This document shows, one piece after another, positions 41,305 to 51,283 of a stretch of 64,000 nucleotides of DNA (positions are counted from its first letter, which is position 1; every line of letters begins with the position of its first letter). The stretch is from Pseudomonas japonica (GTDB lineage Bacteria > Pseudomonadota > Gammaproteobacteria > Pseudomonadales > Pseudomonadaceae): the NCBI RefSeq assembly GCF_013522925.1, contig NZ_JAAMQU010000010.1:181110-245109 (forward strand), read 5' to 3'. The position numbers were made by a program, and so were the translations under genes. Below the pieces are notes generated by a model, which saw only the letters and a list, made by a program, of their open reading frames with translations, searched no databases and was not told the DNA's origin.

Positions 41305-43956
41305 CTACGCGGCCAATGCATCCCCTATCAGCGTGAGGTCGACGCCTTGAGCCGGAGCAGGCGCAGCCTCAGGCGCAAACACAAGATTCTGTGAAGCGAG
41401 GGTCTGGCGAAAATCCCCCGCCAGCGCCACTTCGAACCGGTTGCCTTCGTCGTCTGGTTCAGTGGAGCGCAGGTAGGTACGGTCACTCGTTACGCTGTAG
41501 GCAAGCTTCAGCGTGCCCGCTGTGCCATCACCCAGCCCGGTAAACCCCAGCGCCGATACGTCTATGCGGTCGGCGGAGACGAGGAAATCCTGGATCACGT
41601 CCACCCCGGTGTGGGTGCTGTCACCCACCTGCCGGTAAAGAAAAGTATCAGCCCCGGCGTCGCCGGTAAGCAGGTCGCCACCGCCCTCACCTTGGATTAC
41701 ATCATCACCGGCGTCTGCATGGAGGTCGTCCCGCTGTGCGCTCCCGATCAACACATCGTCGAGCAGGGTGCCATAGCTAAAAGTCCTGGGTGCATCGGTA
41801 GCGCCTGTTTGCGGCGTTGACGGGGCCAGGATAAACGCATCGGCCAATGACGGAACGAAGCCTGGATGCAGCCCATCCTCATAGGCATCCAGCAGGGTAA
41901 TGACGAAACGGTTTCCCGCCGCGTCGGCCTCCAGGGATTCGACCGTGGTACGGTCGGTCGCAGCGTCGTAGGTCACTCTGAGGCTACCGTCATGGCCATC
42001 CCCTATACGGGTAAAGCCCAAGGCGGAGACGTCAATCAGGTCCGCTTCCGTCATGCTGAGGTCAGCTATCATGTCGATGTGTTCGGTGTGGCTCGCCGTG
42101 TTGATGCCAGAGTCGGCCATACGCGTGTATACCCATGTGTCCTGGCCTGCGCCACCCGTCAGGCGATCTGCGCCACTTCCCCCCTGCAAGCGATCGTCAC
42201 CCGCGCCGCCGGTCAGCGTGTCATCACCCCCGCGCCCTACCAGCAGCTCACCGTTGAGGCGTGTGGCGATAAGCGTATCAGGGCCGCCGGTGCCGTTTTG
42301 GCGGCCAACGAAATCAGCATCGGCCAGGCGGTCGCGGTAATCGCCCGCGAGCGCCAGCTTGAACCGATAGCCATCGGCGTCGGCGTCCAGGCTTTGCAGG
42401 TAGGTGGTTTCGTTGCTGGTGTTGTAGGTCAGTTGCACAGTGCCGTTGTGCCCATCGCCCAGCCCGTGCAAGCCCAGCGCAGCGAGGTCGAGGTAGTCTT
42501 GTCCGGGGGCGAAATCCAGGAGGCGATCATGCGCATCCCCTGTGCTGCTGGCGTAGCTATCCTGCCGACGGGCATACACAAACACATCGTCGCCCGCGCC
42601 GCCGGTGAGGCGGTCCGCGCCCTTGTCACCCTGGAGCACATCGTCGCTCTCTGCGCCATCGAGAGTGTCGCGGCCGGCGCCCGCCTTCAACACCTCGATG
42701 GCGGCGGTCCCGGTGAGATGGTCTGTGGCCCGCGTACCCACTAACGTGAAAGCGGGCAGCGAGGAAAACAGATTCAGATAGGCCTGGTCAGTCGCCAGAT
42801 GCCCGCTACGCAAGTTGCTGAGGGTGTTACCCACCCCGGCGCGGTAGGGGTCTTCGCTGGCAGGTGCCTGGCGGTCGTCCAAGCCGTAGGTTGACTGCTC
42901 GCCGCCAACGATAGTGTTTCTGGCCAGGTCCAGCACGTTATCAGCGCTGTAAACCCTCCCCTCGCTATTGGTGTAGCTGCCGACCAGGATTTCCGCGGCC
43001 GGGCCGGCTTGCGCGTTACCGTGCACATAGTTGCTGTACACCTTCTGCTCGTGCGTGCCCAGCAAGGCGATGCCCTGGCGGCCGTTGTCGTAGATCTCGA
43101 CCTCACTGATGGTGCCGCCCCTGAACCCTTGGATACTGATGCCCGTACCGCCATTGCCATGCACCTTACCGCCAACAATGCCTTCCTGCTGCCAGCGGGA
43201 CCGCTCCGGGTCAGGCTGGTCTACCCCGGTGATCACCAGGCCGCTGCCTGCATTGTCGTACGCATCGTTGCTGCCGAACGTGAACGCTTGCTCCCTGCTA
43301 GGCGGCAGGCTTGCGCTGGTGTAGGCAGCCGCCACCACATTGAAACCATCGCCGCCGTTGCGATACGCCTCGTTGTCACGGAAGCTGATGGTGTCGTCGC
43401 GCACCTGCCGGGGCTGGAACTCGGTGGCAAAGCCATCGCCGTCGTTGTCATGGGCCAGGCTGTCGTTCACGTTCGTTGCGAACGTGAGCGCCTGGGCGCG
43501 CAGGCCATCGCCGCTCAAGTGCTGCAGTTCAACCCCGGCCAGGGTAAGGCCAACGGTATGCGCTGTATCGCCGGTGGCACTGCCGGTCACGATGCCGTCG
43601 ACCGTACCGCCGGTGTTGCCCTTGTTGCCGTCGAGCGTGAGGTTGCGGATAGAGGCATTGAGCGTATTGGCGTCACTCACGGTGTGGATCAGCCCCGCGA
43701 TGTCTTCGCTTGAGCCATCGGCCAGCTTGAGTATGGCCAGGCCCATCCGCTCGCCATTGAGGTTCACATTACTCTTGAGGGTAAGGCAGCCCCCATCGTC
43801 GTTCGCGCCACTGAGCATGTAGGTTCCCTGCGGCACATACACTTGGCCGCCGCCTGCCTTGGCGGCGGCATCGATCGCCTGCTGAATGGCCTGGGTATCG
43901 TCGGCGATGCCATCGCCTTTCGCGCCGTAGTCGCGCACGTTGAAGAGTCTTGCCAT
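41305..43956 (-). CDS. AlgE-like mannuronan C5-epimerase family protein, catalytic DPHE motif absent
   Basis: 883 residues, resembling secreted calcium-dependent alginate epimerases. The A-module (1 to about 385) has the pectate-lyase-type N-terminus VRDYGAKGDGIADDTQAIQ and parallel beta-helix repeats. Three R-like modules follow, each with calcium-binding nonapeptides (GGAGDDVFVY, GGAGDDRLQGGSGADRL, GDAGADTFLY) and DLAALGLHGLGDGHNG-type segments. No Sec signal; the C-terminal end DLTLIGDALAA suits type I secretion. At the place where AlgE proteins have Y-G-F-DPHE (about residues 149-155), this protein reads DGLRAQA, so the key Tyr, Asp and His are missing. It may be inactive or have another activity. 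Start ATG has GGAGGT upstream. No type I secretion genes are in the window. Confidence 0.85.
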   Translation of the reverse strand: MARLFNVRDYGAKGDGIADDTQAIQQAIDAAAKAGGGQVYVPQGTYMLSGANDDGGCLTLKSNVNLNGERMGLAILKLADGSSEDIAGLIHTVSDANTLNASIRNLTLDGNKGNTGGTVDGIVTGSATGDTAHTVGLTLAGVELQHLSGDGLRAQALTFATNVNDSLAHDNDGDGFATEFQPRQVRDDTISFRDNEAYRNGGDGFNVVAAAYTSASLPPSREQAFTFGSNDAYDNAGSGLVITGVDQPDPERSRWQQEGIVGGKVHGNGGTGISIQGFRGGTISEVEIYDNGRQGIALLGTHEQKVYSNYVHGNAQAGPAAEILVGSYTNSEGRVYSADNVLDLARNTIVGGEQSTYGLDDRQAPASEDPYRAGVGNTLSNLRSGHLATDQAYLNLFSSLPAFTLVGTRATDHLTGTAAIEVLKAGAGRDTLDGAESDDVLQGDKGADRLTGGAGDDVFVYARRQDSYASSTGDAHDRLLDFAPGQDYLDLAALGLHGLGDGHNGTVQLTYNTSNETTYLQSLDADADGYRFKLALAGDYRDRLADADFVGRQNGTGGPDTLIATRLNGELLVGRGGDDTLTGGAGDDRLQGGSGADRLTGGAGQDTWVYTRMADSGINTASHTEHIDMIADLSMTEADLIDVSALGFTRIGDGHDGSLRVTYDAATDRTTVESLEADAAGNRFVITLLDAYEDGLHPGFVPSLADAFILAPSTPQTGATDAPRTFSYGTLLDDVLIGSAQRDDLHADAGDDVIQGEGGGDLLTGDAGADTFLYRQVGDSTHTGVDVIQDFLVSADRIDVSALGFTGLGDGTAGTLKLAYSVTSDRTYLRSTEPDDEGNRFEVALAGDFRQTLASQNLVFAPEAAPAPAQGVDLTLIGDALAA

Positions 43957-44209
43957 GACCGCTACCTCCGTCTCGAAATAGGGGTCAGGCCGAATTTTCC
44001 AGAGGCGGGGACGTGTTACTGCAACAGACTGATGCACGCGCAGCGCGGCTTGGAGGGCACAACCCCGAAAGGGTACAGGGGAGCGTAGCTCAGCAAGCCG
44101 AAGGCAGTGGGGGTAGCGACGGGCAGCCCGGTTCCGGTTCGAACGCGTCCTGGGGGAAGTGGAAATAACGGCTACGCTTACACGCCTATCTGGAAAAAGG
44201 AGCACATGG

Positions 44210-45202
44210 ATGAAAACCCGAACATTGGGCCAAGGCCTGGAGGTATCGGCCATTGGCCTGGGCTGTATGGGCATGAGCTTCGCCTATGGCGGAGCGCCGG
44301 AAGCCGAATCGATCAAAACCCTGCACCATGCTTTGGAGTTGGGCGTGACCTTCTGGGATACGGCTGAGGTATACGGCCCGTTCGAGAACGAGGAGCTGCT
44401 GGGCAAGGCGCTGAAAGGCCGCCGTGACCAAGTGCAAGTGGCCACCAAGTTCGGTTTCAAGATTTCTGACCAAGGCATCGGGCGGGAACGTATCGCCGGG
44501 GTAGACAGCCGCCCGGAGCATATCCGCGAGGCGGTGGAAGGCTCGCTCAAGCGGCTGGGCATCGAAACCATCGACCTGCTGTACCAGCACCGGGTGGACC
44601 CTGCCGTGCCGATCGAGGATACGGTGGGCGCCATGGCCGAGCTGGTCAATGCAGGCAAGGTCCGCTTCCTCGGATTATCAGAGGCCTCGGCCACCACGCT
44701 GCGGCGCGCCCATGCCGTGCACCCGATCACGGCGCTGCAGTCGGAGTATTCACTGTGGTATCGCGAAGCTGAAAAGGAAGTGCTGCCTACCTGCGCCGAA
44801 CTGGGCATCGGGTTTGTGCCATACAGCCCGTTGGGCCGAGGGTTCCTTACGGGCAAGTTGAAGGTCGAGGAGCTGGACGAGAAAGACATGCGCCGAGGCT
44901 TGCCACGCTTCCAGGACGTAGCCCTCAAGCAGAACATGCGCTTGGTAGACGCCTTGAATCAGCAGGCTGAACAACGCGGCTGCACTGCGGCGCAGCTCGC
45001 GCTGGCTTGGCTGCTCGCGCAAAAACCCTGGATTGCACCCATACCGGGAGCAAGAAAGATTCACCACCTGGCGGATAACGCCGGTGCTGCCGGCATTGAG
45101 CTGGACAGCGACACGCAACAAGCCATTTCTCAAGCCTTGCCAGCCGACGCTATCGTGGGTGAGCGGTACGATGAAAAGAACCAGCGCATGACCAACCTGT
45201 GA
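44210..45202 (+). CDS. Aldo/keto reductase (AKR family)
   Basis: 330-residue NADPH-dependent oxidoreductase with a TIM barrel. Catalytic tetrad: Asp/Tyr in FWDTAEVYGPFENEELLG, Lys in VATKFGF, His in LYQHRVDP. Cofactor region PIPGARKIHHLADN at the C-terminus. It resembles the Tas/YajO/AKR13-like group that reduces aldehydes and ketones. Start is the ATG after AAAAAGGAG, in frame with MKTRTLGQGLEVS; the intergenic 253 bp to the divergent AlgE-like gene carry no other gene. Confidence 0.92.
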   Translation: MKTRTLGQGLEVSAIGLGCMGMSFAYGGAPEAESIKTLHHALELGVTFWDTAEVYGPFENEELLGKALKGRRDQVQVATKFGFKISDQGIGRERIAGVDSRPEHIREAVEGSLKRLGIETIDLLYQHRVDPAVPIEDTVGAMAELVNAGKVRFLGLSEASATTLRRAHAVHPITALQSEYSLWYREAEKEVLPTCAELGIGFVPYSPLGRGFLTGKLKVEELDEKDMRRGLPRFQDVALKQNMRLVDALNQQAEQRGCTAAQLALAWLLAQKPWIAPIPGARKIHHLADNAGAAGIELDSDTQQAISQALPADAIVGERYDEKNQRMTNL

Positions 45203-45248
45203 AGTGGCGCCGGGGCTACCGCAAAGCAGGCGCCCCGGCGATAAAACC

Positions 45249-45755
45249 TCATAGCTCAGTAATGATCTGCCCCTGGAAATGGACGATATCGCCGGCTTCC
45301 ACGTTCAGAAAGCGCACGCGCCGGGCGCTTTGAGCGGGATGGAACGACGTCCAGAAACCTCCCTGTGGCTCACTCAAGGCACCCACTCGATAGCCCCGGT
45401 GATCGCGCAGTACGAATTCGAAGGTGTCTGGGTCTGCCTGATTGCCTTCGAGCTCGATCTTCCAGAGGTCGGACACCTCGGCAACCTTGTAGAACCCCAC
45501 ATAGCCATTGCGGCTGATCCCGACCTTTGCCCCGTCATACCGGGTACCTGGCGCGGCACTGATGTTGTAATACAGGCGGTTACCCGCCGTTTTGACATAG
45601 TCGAAACGGAACAAGGTGCCTTCTTCCTGGTCGCTCTGAATCAGCCATCCATCCCCAGCCAGGGATGAGTCCTGCAAATAACCGACCGGATAAAAACCCT
45701 CTCCGGTGGTGCTCAGCAGTGTTGCAATAAAGGACTTTCCTGCGATATCGGCCAT
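45249..45755 (-). CDS. Unrecognised small beta-rich protein
   Basis: 168 residues, no signal peptide or TM helix. The sequence alternates hydrophobic and polar residues (GYVGFYKVAEVSDLWKIELEG, TFEFVLRDHRGYRVGAL, RRVRFLNVEAGDIVHF), implying an all-beta fold such as a trefoil or jelly roll; it could be a lectin-like or fibre-binding protein. The ribosome site CAGGAGG is excellent. The AGG ends lie inside a long hairpin (45764-45830), so translation may be controlled. It is downstream of gdhB on the same strand but separated by the hairpin. Function unknown. Confidence 0.65.
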   Translation of the reverse strand: MADIAGKSFIATLLSTTGEGFYPVGYLQDSSLAGDGWLIQSDQEEGTLFRFDYVKTAGNRLYYNISAAPGTRYDGAKVGISRNGYVGFYKVAEVSDLWKIELEGNQADPDTFEFVLRDHRGYRVGALSEPQGGFWTSFHPAQSARRVRFLNVEAGDIVHFQGQIITEL

Positions 45756-45763
45756 TTGGGCCT

Positions 45764-45830
45764 CCTGTGGCTCGCTTATGTTGACGTAGGCGCTTTCTCA
45801 AGCGCGGTGTGAACATAAGCGGGCCACAGG
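45764..45830 (-). promoter_or_regulatory. Long hairpin overlapping the ribosome site of the small beta-rich gene
   Basis: Arms of 19 nt at 45764-45782 and 45812-45830 match at 18 of 19 positions; inside lies a second hairpin GCGCTT-TCTC-AAGCGC (45790-45805). In the mRNA the 3' arm ends with CCACAGG, which runs straight into the Shine-Dalgarno AGGAGG (45761-45766), so the first bases of the SD are paired. No U-tract follows. It could control translation, protect the mRNA or be bound by a protein. Confidence 0.6.
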
Positions 45831-45880
45831 CCCCTTCACAGCCGGAACCATGCCCTCCCCGAGAGAAGGGCCGGGTTCAC

Positions 45881-48800
45881 TCAGGCCACGGTGTGAGACA
45901 CCGCGGGGCTGAGCGCAAGGTCGGCCAGCTCGCGGTTGGCCACGGCATACATGGCGTAATCGCTGCCGGTTGCCGCGCGAAGGTCATCGAGGATGGCGCG
46001 CCAGCGTTCTACATGCACCCGATGCTGTTCCAGCCACAGGGATACCCTGGCGTCCACGTCCTCCGGCGCGTCCTGCAATTGCAGTACCGAGATGGTGATT
46101 GCCCGCTGCTGCAGGTCCAGATCATCGCGGAACGCCTCCCGCGCCAGCGCTTGCCAGTTGCTCTGCACCGGCAGGCTGCTGATCTGTTGCAGGTACCAGT
46201 TCAGGTCCAGCGCACTGCCGCTGGCGAAGAACGCCTTGGCCACGCTGGCGGCGCTTTGCCCGGTAAGGTCCGAGGCCTCGATGATCGGCAGCAGGTTATA
46301 GAGGTAGGTGGTACCCGCGACCATGCGCGCCAGCAATTCGGGCACCCCTGCCTCCACGTACGCCTGGTAGCGGGTTTCCCACTGGCGCTGGGTTGGCCCT
46401 TGCAGCAACTCGTTGAGCTTGAGGCCCAACGCGGTGATGTGCGGGCCGAAATGCGCCACGTCACGGCCAGCGTCCTGGTCACTGCGGCGGTTGCGCAGGA
46501 ACCAGCGCGTTGCCCGGCGCCCAAGGCGCATCAGCTCTTCCATGAGGCTGAGCTGGATATCGGCGGGCACCTGGTAGTCCAGCGCTTCGATCTGACGGAA
46601 CCAATGGGGCAAGTGGAAGATGTCACGCACTACTACATAGGCGCCGGCCACGTCTGCCGCGCTCATGCCAGTGGACTCCTTCAACCGCTGCACGAAGGTG
46701 ATGCCCATGTGGTTCACCAGGTCGTTGGCGATCTGGGTGCTCACGATTTCGCGCTTCAGGCGATGGCGGCGCATGGCCGGGCCGTACTTGGCCACCAGGC
46801 TGGGCGGGAAGGCTGTTTCCATGTCCCGGGTGAGGTAGTCGTCATCCGGTACGCGGGAGTTGAGCAGGGTCTCCTTGAGGTCGATCTTGCTGTAGGAGAT
46901 CAACACGCACAGCTCGGCACGGGTCAGGCCTTGGCCGGCCGCGGCGCGTTCGGCCAGCTGTTCTTCGTTGGGCAGGAACTCGATGGCCCGGTCCAGCTTG
47001 CCCCGGCTTTCAAGGTCGGCGATCAACCGCTTGTACTCGGCCAGGCGATCGTTGGCGCGGCGAGCGGCAATGGACAGCGCCTGGGTCTGCTTGTAGTTGT
47101 TGCCGAGCACCAGGTGCGCAACCTCATCGGTCATGCTACCCAGCAGTTCGTTGCGCTGCTTCTCGGTAAGGTCGCCTGCGGCTACCGCCTCGTTGAGCAG
47201 GATCTTGATGTTCACTTCATGGTCGGAGCAGTCAACGCCGCCGGCATTGTCGATGAAGTCAGTGTTGGTAGCGCCGCCGTTGAGGCCGAACTCCACTCGG
47301 CCCAGCTGGGTCATGCCCAGGTTGCCGCCCTCGCCCACCACCTTGCAGCGAAGCTCGTCGCCATTCACGCGCAGCGCATCGTTGGCCTTGTCGCCCACGT
47401 CGGCGTGGCTTTCCTCGCTGGACTTCACATAGGTGCCGATACCACCGTTCCACAGCAGGTCCACCGGGGCCTTGAGCAAGGCGTGCAACAGCTCGGTCGG
47501 GGTGAGGCGGTCAGCCTTGATGTCGAACCGGGCTTTCATTTCCGCGCTGATAGCGATGCTTTTGGCGCTGCGCTGGAAGATACCACCACCGGCAGAAATC
47601 AACGAAGCGTCGTAGTCGCTCCAGGCCGAGCGTGGCAGGTTGAACAGGCGCTGGCGCTCTGCAAAGCTGCTGGCCGCATCCGGGTTGGGGTCGATGAAAA
47701 TATGCAGGTGGTTGAAAGCCGCCACCAGTTGCAACTTGTCGGACATCAGCAGGCCATTGCCGAACACATCGCCGGCCATGTCGCCGATACCGATCACGCT
47801 GATGTTGTCTTTCTGCACATCGATGCCACGCTCACGGAAGTGGCGCTGCACGCCCACCCAGGCACCGCGGGCGGTGATGCCCATGCCTTTGTGGTCATAG
47901 CCGGCCGAACCACCGGAAGCGAAAGCGTCGCCCAGCCAGAAGCCGTAGCTCAGGGCAATGCCGTTGGCGATGTCGGAGAAGGTCGCAGTGCCTTTGTCCG
48001 CGGCGACCACCAGGTATGGGTCGTCGCTGTCGTGACGCACCACGTTGGCCGGCGGTACCACTTCGCCTTCCTTGAGGTTATCGGTGATGTCCAGCAAGCC
48101 GGAAATGAAGATCCGGTAGCAGGCGATCGCCTCGTTCTGCACCTCGTCGCGGCTGCCGCCCTGGGGCAAGCGCCGCGGAATGAACCCGCCCTTGGCGCCC
48201 AGTGGCACGATCACGGAGTTTTTCACCTGCTGCGCCTTCACCAGGCCCAGCACTTCGGTACGGTAGTCTTCTTCTCGGTCCGACCAGCGCAGGCCACCGC
48301 GGGCCACGTTGCCGAAGCGCAGGTGCACCCCTTCCACTCGCGGGGAGTACACGAAGATCTCGAACTTGGGCACCGGCCGTGGCAGCTCTGGAATCAGCGC
48401 CGGGTTGAACTTGAAGCTGAAATAGCGCTTGGGCTGGCCGTTGGCGTCGGGCTGATAGAAGTTGGTGCGCTGGGTGGCCTTGATCAGGTCCAGGTAGCGC
48501 CGCAGGATACGGTCCTCGGCGAGCACCTGAACGTCGTCCAGTGCGGTGAGGATCGCCTGCTCCAGCCGCTGCTGCTTGTCGTCCAGGTCGTCGCCGGCCA
48601 ACTTGCGGGCCAGGTAGAAGCGGGTTTTGAACAGGCGGGTAAGCTCGCGGGCGATGTCCGTGTGGTTGTTCAGCGCGGCGGCGATGTACCCAAGGTCGAA
48701 GCCCAGGCGGATCTGCTTCAGGTAGCGGGCGTAGGCACGCAGCAGCGCCACGTCTCGCCACGGCAGGCCGGCGGTGAGCACCAGCCGGTTGAAGGCATCG

Positions 48801-50746
48801 TTCTCTGCCTCACCGTTGACGATGTGCACGAACGCATCCTGCAAGGTGTCGTTGAGCTGTTGCAGGTCCAGTTTCAGGCCTTCGGCGTAGGTGAAGGCAA
48901 AATCGTGAATCCAGAACTCGCGGCCGTTGCGATTGCGCAGGCGGTATGGGAATTCACCCAGCACGCGCAGGCCGAGGTTTTCAAGGATCGGCAGTACGTC
49001 CGAGAGCGCCAGCGGGACGTCGGCGTGGTACAGCTTGCAATGTAACTGGCGCTCGCCACCCTGGGCCAACGGTTGGTAGAAGCTCATCACCAGTGGCCGC
49101 GCATCCGAAAGCGCCTGCAGGTGCTGCATGTCGACCACGGCCGAATGCGCGGCAAACCGCTCGCGATAGCCGGCCGGGAAGCCTTTCGGGAACTCGGCCA
49201 GCAGGTTGGTGCCCTGGGCCTCGCCGAAGTTTTCGATGGTGAGGGCGTGATAGTCGTCCTGCCAGGAGCGGCAGGCTTGCACCACTTCGCGCTCCAGTTG
49301 CTGCGGGTCGATGTCCTGGCGGTTGGCGGGGTCTACCCGAAGAATCAGCTGTACCCGGGCCAGCACGGACTCGGAGAAGAACGTCCAGAACTCGCAGTCG
49401 CTGGCCTTGAGCCGATCCATCAACACTTGCTGGATTTTCTGCCGCACTTCGGTCGAATACACGTCACGCGGCACGTAGGCCAGGCAGTAATAGAAACGCC
49501 CGTAGGGGTCCTTGCGCAGGAAGACGCGAATCTTGGCGCGTTCCTGGATCTGCACAATGGACATCACTGTGTTGAACAGCTCATCCACAGGGGTCTGGAA
49601 CAGGTCGTCACGGGGTAGCACCTCGACGACCTGAGCCAATTCCTTGCCCAGGTGTGCGCGCATGTCGAAGCCCGAGCGGCGTTCGATCTCGGCGACCTTG
49701 CTGCGCACGTACGGGATCTGCTGCACCGTAGTGGCGTATACCGCCGAGGTGTACAGGCCCATGAAGCGGCATTCCTTGATTACCCGGCCGTCGGCATCGA
49801 TCTGCCGGATGGATACGTAATCAGGGTAGGCCGGACGGTGCACACGGCTGGGCTGCGCGGCCTTGGCGAAGGACAACAGCAGCGGTTCACGCAGGTATTT
49901 GACGGCAAAGTCCTCGATGCGCAGGTCTTCGGCGCTGAGGCCAACACGCAGAAGGCGCGGCAGGCCCAGGAAAGACTGCTCGTCGTACACCAGATGAGCG
50001 CCCTGGGCGTCTTCACGCACTTCGAATTCTTCGTAGCCCAGGAAGGTGAAGTTGTTGTCCACCAACCATTCGAGGAAAATCTTCACCTCAGCCTTTTCAG
50101 CGCCATCCACCGGCCAGGCACTATTGTCGACCATGGCCAGCATGTCGTGAACCCGAGCCTTCATGGGTTCGAAGTCGGCGACCGTAGCGCGTACCTCGCC
50201 CAGCACTTCCAGCAGCGCCGCCGCCAGGCCAGCCAGCCCCGCAGCCGTGGCGCAGCGGTTGATCTCCAGGTACATCAACGATTCCTGGGCAATGCCCTCG
50301 CCCTGGGTGTTCTTCGGCATCACTTCCAGCAACTCGCCGCCCGGACCGCGGCGCACGCTCAGCACTGCCGTTTGCAGGGTATGAATGCTGTAACCGCGGC
50401 GGTTGAGCTCGGTGCGCACCGAGTCCACCAGGAACGGAAGGTCCTGATGCAGCACCTCGACCACGCTATGGGTGGATTGCCAGCCGTGGCGCTCGTAATC
50501 GGGGTTGTACACCCTCACCTGGGGCTGCGCGGGCTCGAACCGCTGCATCAGGCGCCAGGCCGAAAGGGTGCAGCCGGCGAGGTCGGACAGCCGCCGCTGG
50601 GTCAGCTCGTCAAGGGAAATGATGCCGAAGAACTGATCGGCGAACAGGGCTACTTGTGGCAGGGCCTGCTCGTCAACGTGCTGGGCCAGGACCGCCTGCA
50701 GTTGATGCTGGAAGTCGGCTTTGCTGGCCGCGGTGAAAAACGCCAT
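45881..50746 (-). CDS. gdhB: NAD-specific glutamate dehydrogenase, large 180-kDa type
   Basis: 1621 residues. Converts glutamate to 2-oxoglutarate and ammonia with NAD+ in the cytoplasm. The long N-terminal regulatory part (1 to about 700, ACT-like) precedes the dehydrogenase core with the catalytic lysine region LPLGAKGGFIPRR and the nucleotide-binding domain (about 1000-1250) containing VVGEGGNLGMTQLGRVEF. The C-terminal helical part closes the chain. Length and motifs match the L-GDH group of Pseudomonas. Start ATG has CGGAG 9 nt upstream. Confidence 0.96.
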   Translation of the reverse strand: MAFFTAASKADFQHQLQAVLAQHVDEQALPQVALFADQFFGIISLDELTQRRLSDLAGCTLSAWRLMQRFEPAQPQVRVYNPDYERHGWQSTHSVVEVLHQDLPFLVDSVRTELNRRGYSIHTLQTAVLSVRRGPGGELLEVMPKNTQGEGIAQESLMYLEINRCATAAGLAGLAAALLEVLGEVRATVADFEPMKARVHDMLAMVDNSAWPVDGAEKAEVKIFLEWLVDNNFTFLGYEEFEVREDAQGAHLVYDEQSFLGLPRLLRVGLSAEDLRIEDFAVKYLREPLLLSFAKAAQPSRVHRPAYPDYVSIRQIDADGRVIKECRFMGLYTSAVYATTVQQIPYVRSKVAEIERRSGFDMRAHLGKELAQVVEVLPRDDLFQTPVDELFNTVMSIVQIQERAKIRVFLRKDPYGRFYYCLAYVPRDVYSTEVRQKIQQVLMDRLKASDCEFWTFFSESVLARVQLILRVDPANRQDIDPQQLEREVVQACRSWQDDYHALTIENFGEAQGTNLLAEFPKGFPAGYRERFAAHSAVVDMQHLQALSDARPLVMSFYQPLAQGGERQLHCKLYHADVPLALSDVLPILENLGLRVLGEFPYRLRNRNGREFWIHDFAFTYAEGLKLDLQQLNDTLQDAFVHIVNGEAENDAFNRLVLTAGLPWRDVALLRAYARYLKQIRLGFDLGYIAAALNNHTDIARELTRLFKTRFYLARKLAGDDLDDKQQRLEQAILTALDDVQVLAEDRILRRYLDLIKATQRTNFYQPDANGQPKRYFSFKFNPALIPELPRPVPKFEIFVYSPRVEGVHLRFGNVARGGLRWSDREEDYRTEVLGLVKAQQVKNSVIVPLGAKGGFIPRRLPQGGSRDEVQNEAIACYRIFISGLLDITDNLKEGEVVPPANVVRHDSDDPYLVVAADKGTATFSDIANGIALSYGFWLGDAFASGGSAGYDHKGMGITARGAWVGVQRHFRERGIDVQKDNISVIGIGDMAGDVFGNGLLMSDKLQLVAAFNHLHIFIDPNPDAASSFAERQRLFNLPRSAWSDYDASLISAGGGIFQRSAKSIAISAEMKARFDIKADRLTPTELLHALLKAPVDLLWNGGIGTYVKSSEESHADVGDKANDALRVNGDELRCKVVGEGGNLGMTQLGRVEFGLNGGATNTDFIDNAGGVDCSDHEVNIKILLNEAVAAGDLTEKQRNELLGSMTDEVAHLVLGNNYKQTQALSIAARRANDRLAEYKRLIADLESRGKLDRAIEFLPNEEQLAERAAAGQGLTRAELCVLISYSKIDLKETLLNSRVPDDDYLTRDMETAFPPSLVAKYGPAMRRHRLKREIVSTQIANDLVNHMGITFVQRLKESTGMSAADVAGAYVVVRDIFHLPHWFRQIEALDYQVPADIQLSLMEELMRLGRRATRWFLRNRRSDQDAGRDVAHFGPHITALGLKLNELLQGPTQRQWETRYQAYVEAGVPELLARMVAGTTYLYNLLPIIEASDLTGQSAASVAKAFFASGSALDLNWYLQQISSLPVQSNWQALAREAFRDDLDLQQRAITISVLQLQDAPEDVDARVSLWLEQHRVHVERWRAILDDLRAATGSDYAMYAVANRELADLALSPAVSHTVA

Positions 50747-51283
50747 CTGTGGTACTCCGCTCGGGCTTTGTATTTGGTGGAAGCGTAGCGTGTATCCCTC
50801 GTCGGGCCGGTGGATGACCGCAAGCCGTGCAAGGGAGATGAAGCTTTTGGGTCATGACAATGGAGGATGGTTCAGCGTGCAGCGCCAGTGTCATGGACAG
50901 TTCAGCTTAGCGACACATCCCCTGTGACATCTTGCCACAGGGCGACATATTCGGTCAGCCTCGGGTTGCACTTGGCGCAACCCTGCCTTGAGCTGCAAGC
51001 TGCAAGCGGGAACATGCCCCACCGCGTACCACCGTGCACCACGGCGGCGCGTGAAAAGCTTGCGCCAAGCTATGACAGGCGCTGAAGCGGTCCAGCGTGA
51101 TCACCTGTAACAGGGGTTTCATCCAGCTTGCGCACACTAACGCCGTACAACCGCACACCTTTGCCTGATTCTTGCTAGCCCAATGACAACCCCGACACCT
51201 GAACGACGGCGAGCAGTGCGCAGTTCTCGTCCAAGCCCGGCCATAGCCCTGGGCCCTGGCCTTCCCCGGCGAGACGTCTCCTC
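50747..51283. other. 537-bp intergenic region between gdhB and the GlxA-family gene
   Basis: Divergent promoters of gdhB and the regulator must lie here. Visible features are a perfect hairpin CCCTGTG/CACAGGG (50920-50926 and 50936-50942), a GAGCTGCAAGCTGCAAG repeat (50990-51006), and the perfect 10-bp palindrome GAGACGTCTC (51271-51280) immediately before the regulator start. Short frames present have no family likeness. I see no RNA gene. Confidence 0.5.

Noticed and set aside
38526..41321. 931-codon open frame antisense to acnB
   Set aside because: Pure shadow of the acnB codons; low-complexity composition, no motif, no ribosome site.
45809..49045. 1078-codon open frame antisense to gdhB
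   Set aside because: Same reason: GC-rich antisense frame to a long, well-supported gene.
50990..51006. GCTGCAAG tandem as a possible regulatory iteron
   Set aside because: Only two to three units, also present after acnB; fits a common low-complexity intergenic motif rather than a specific site.
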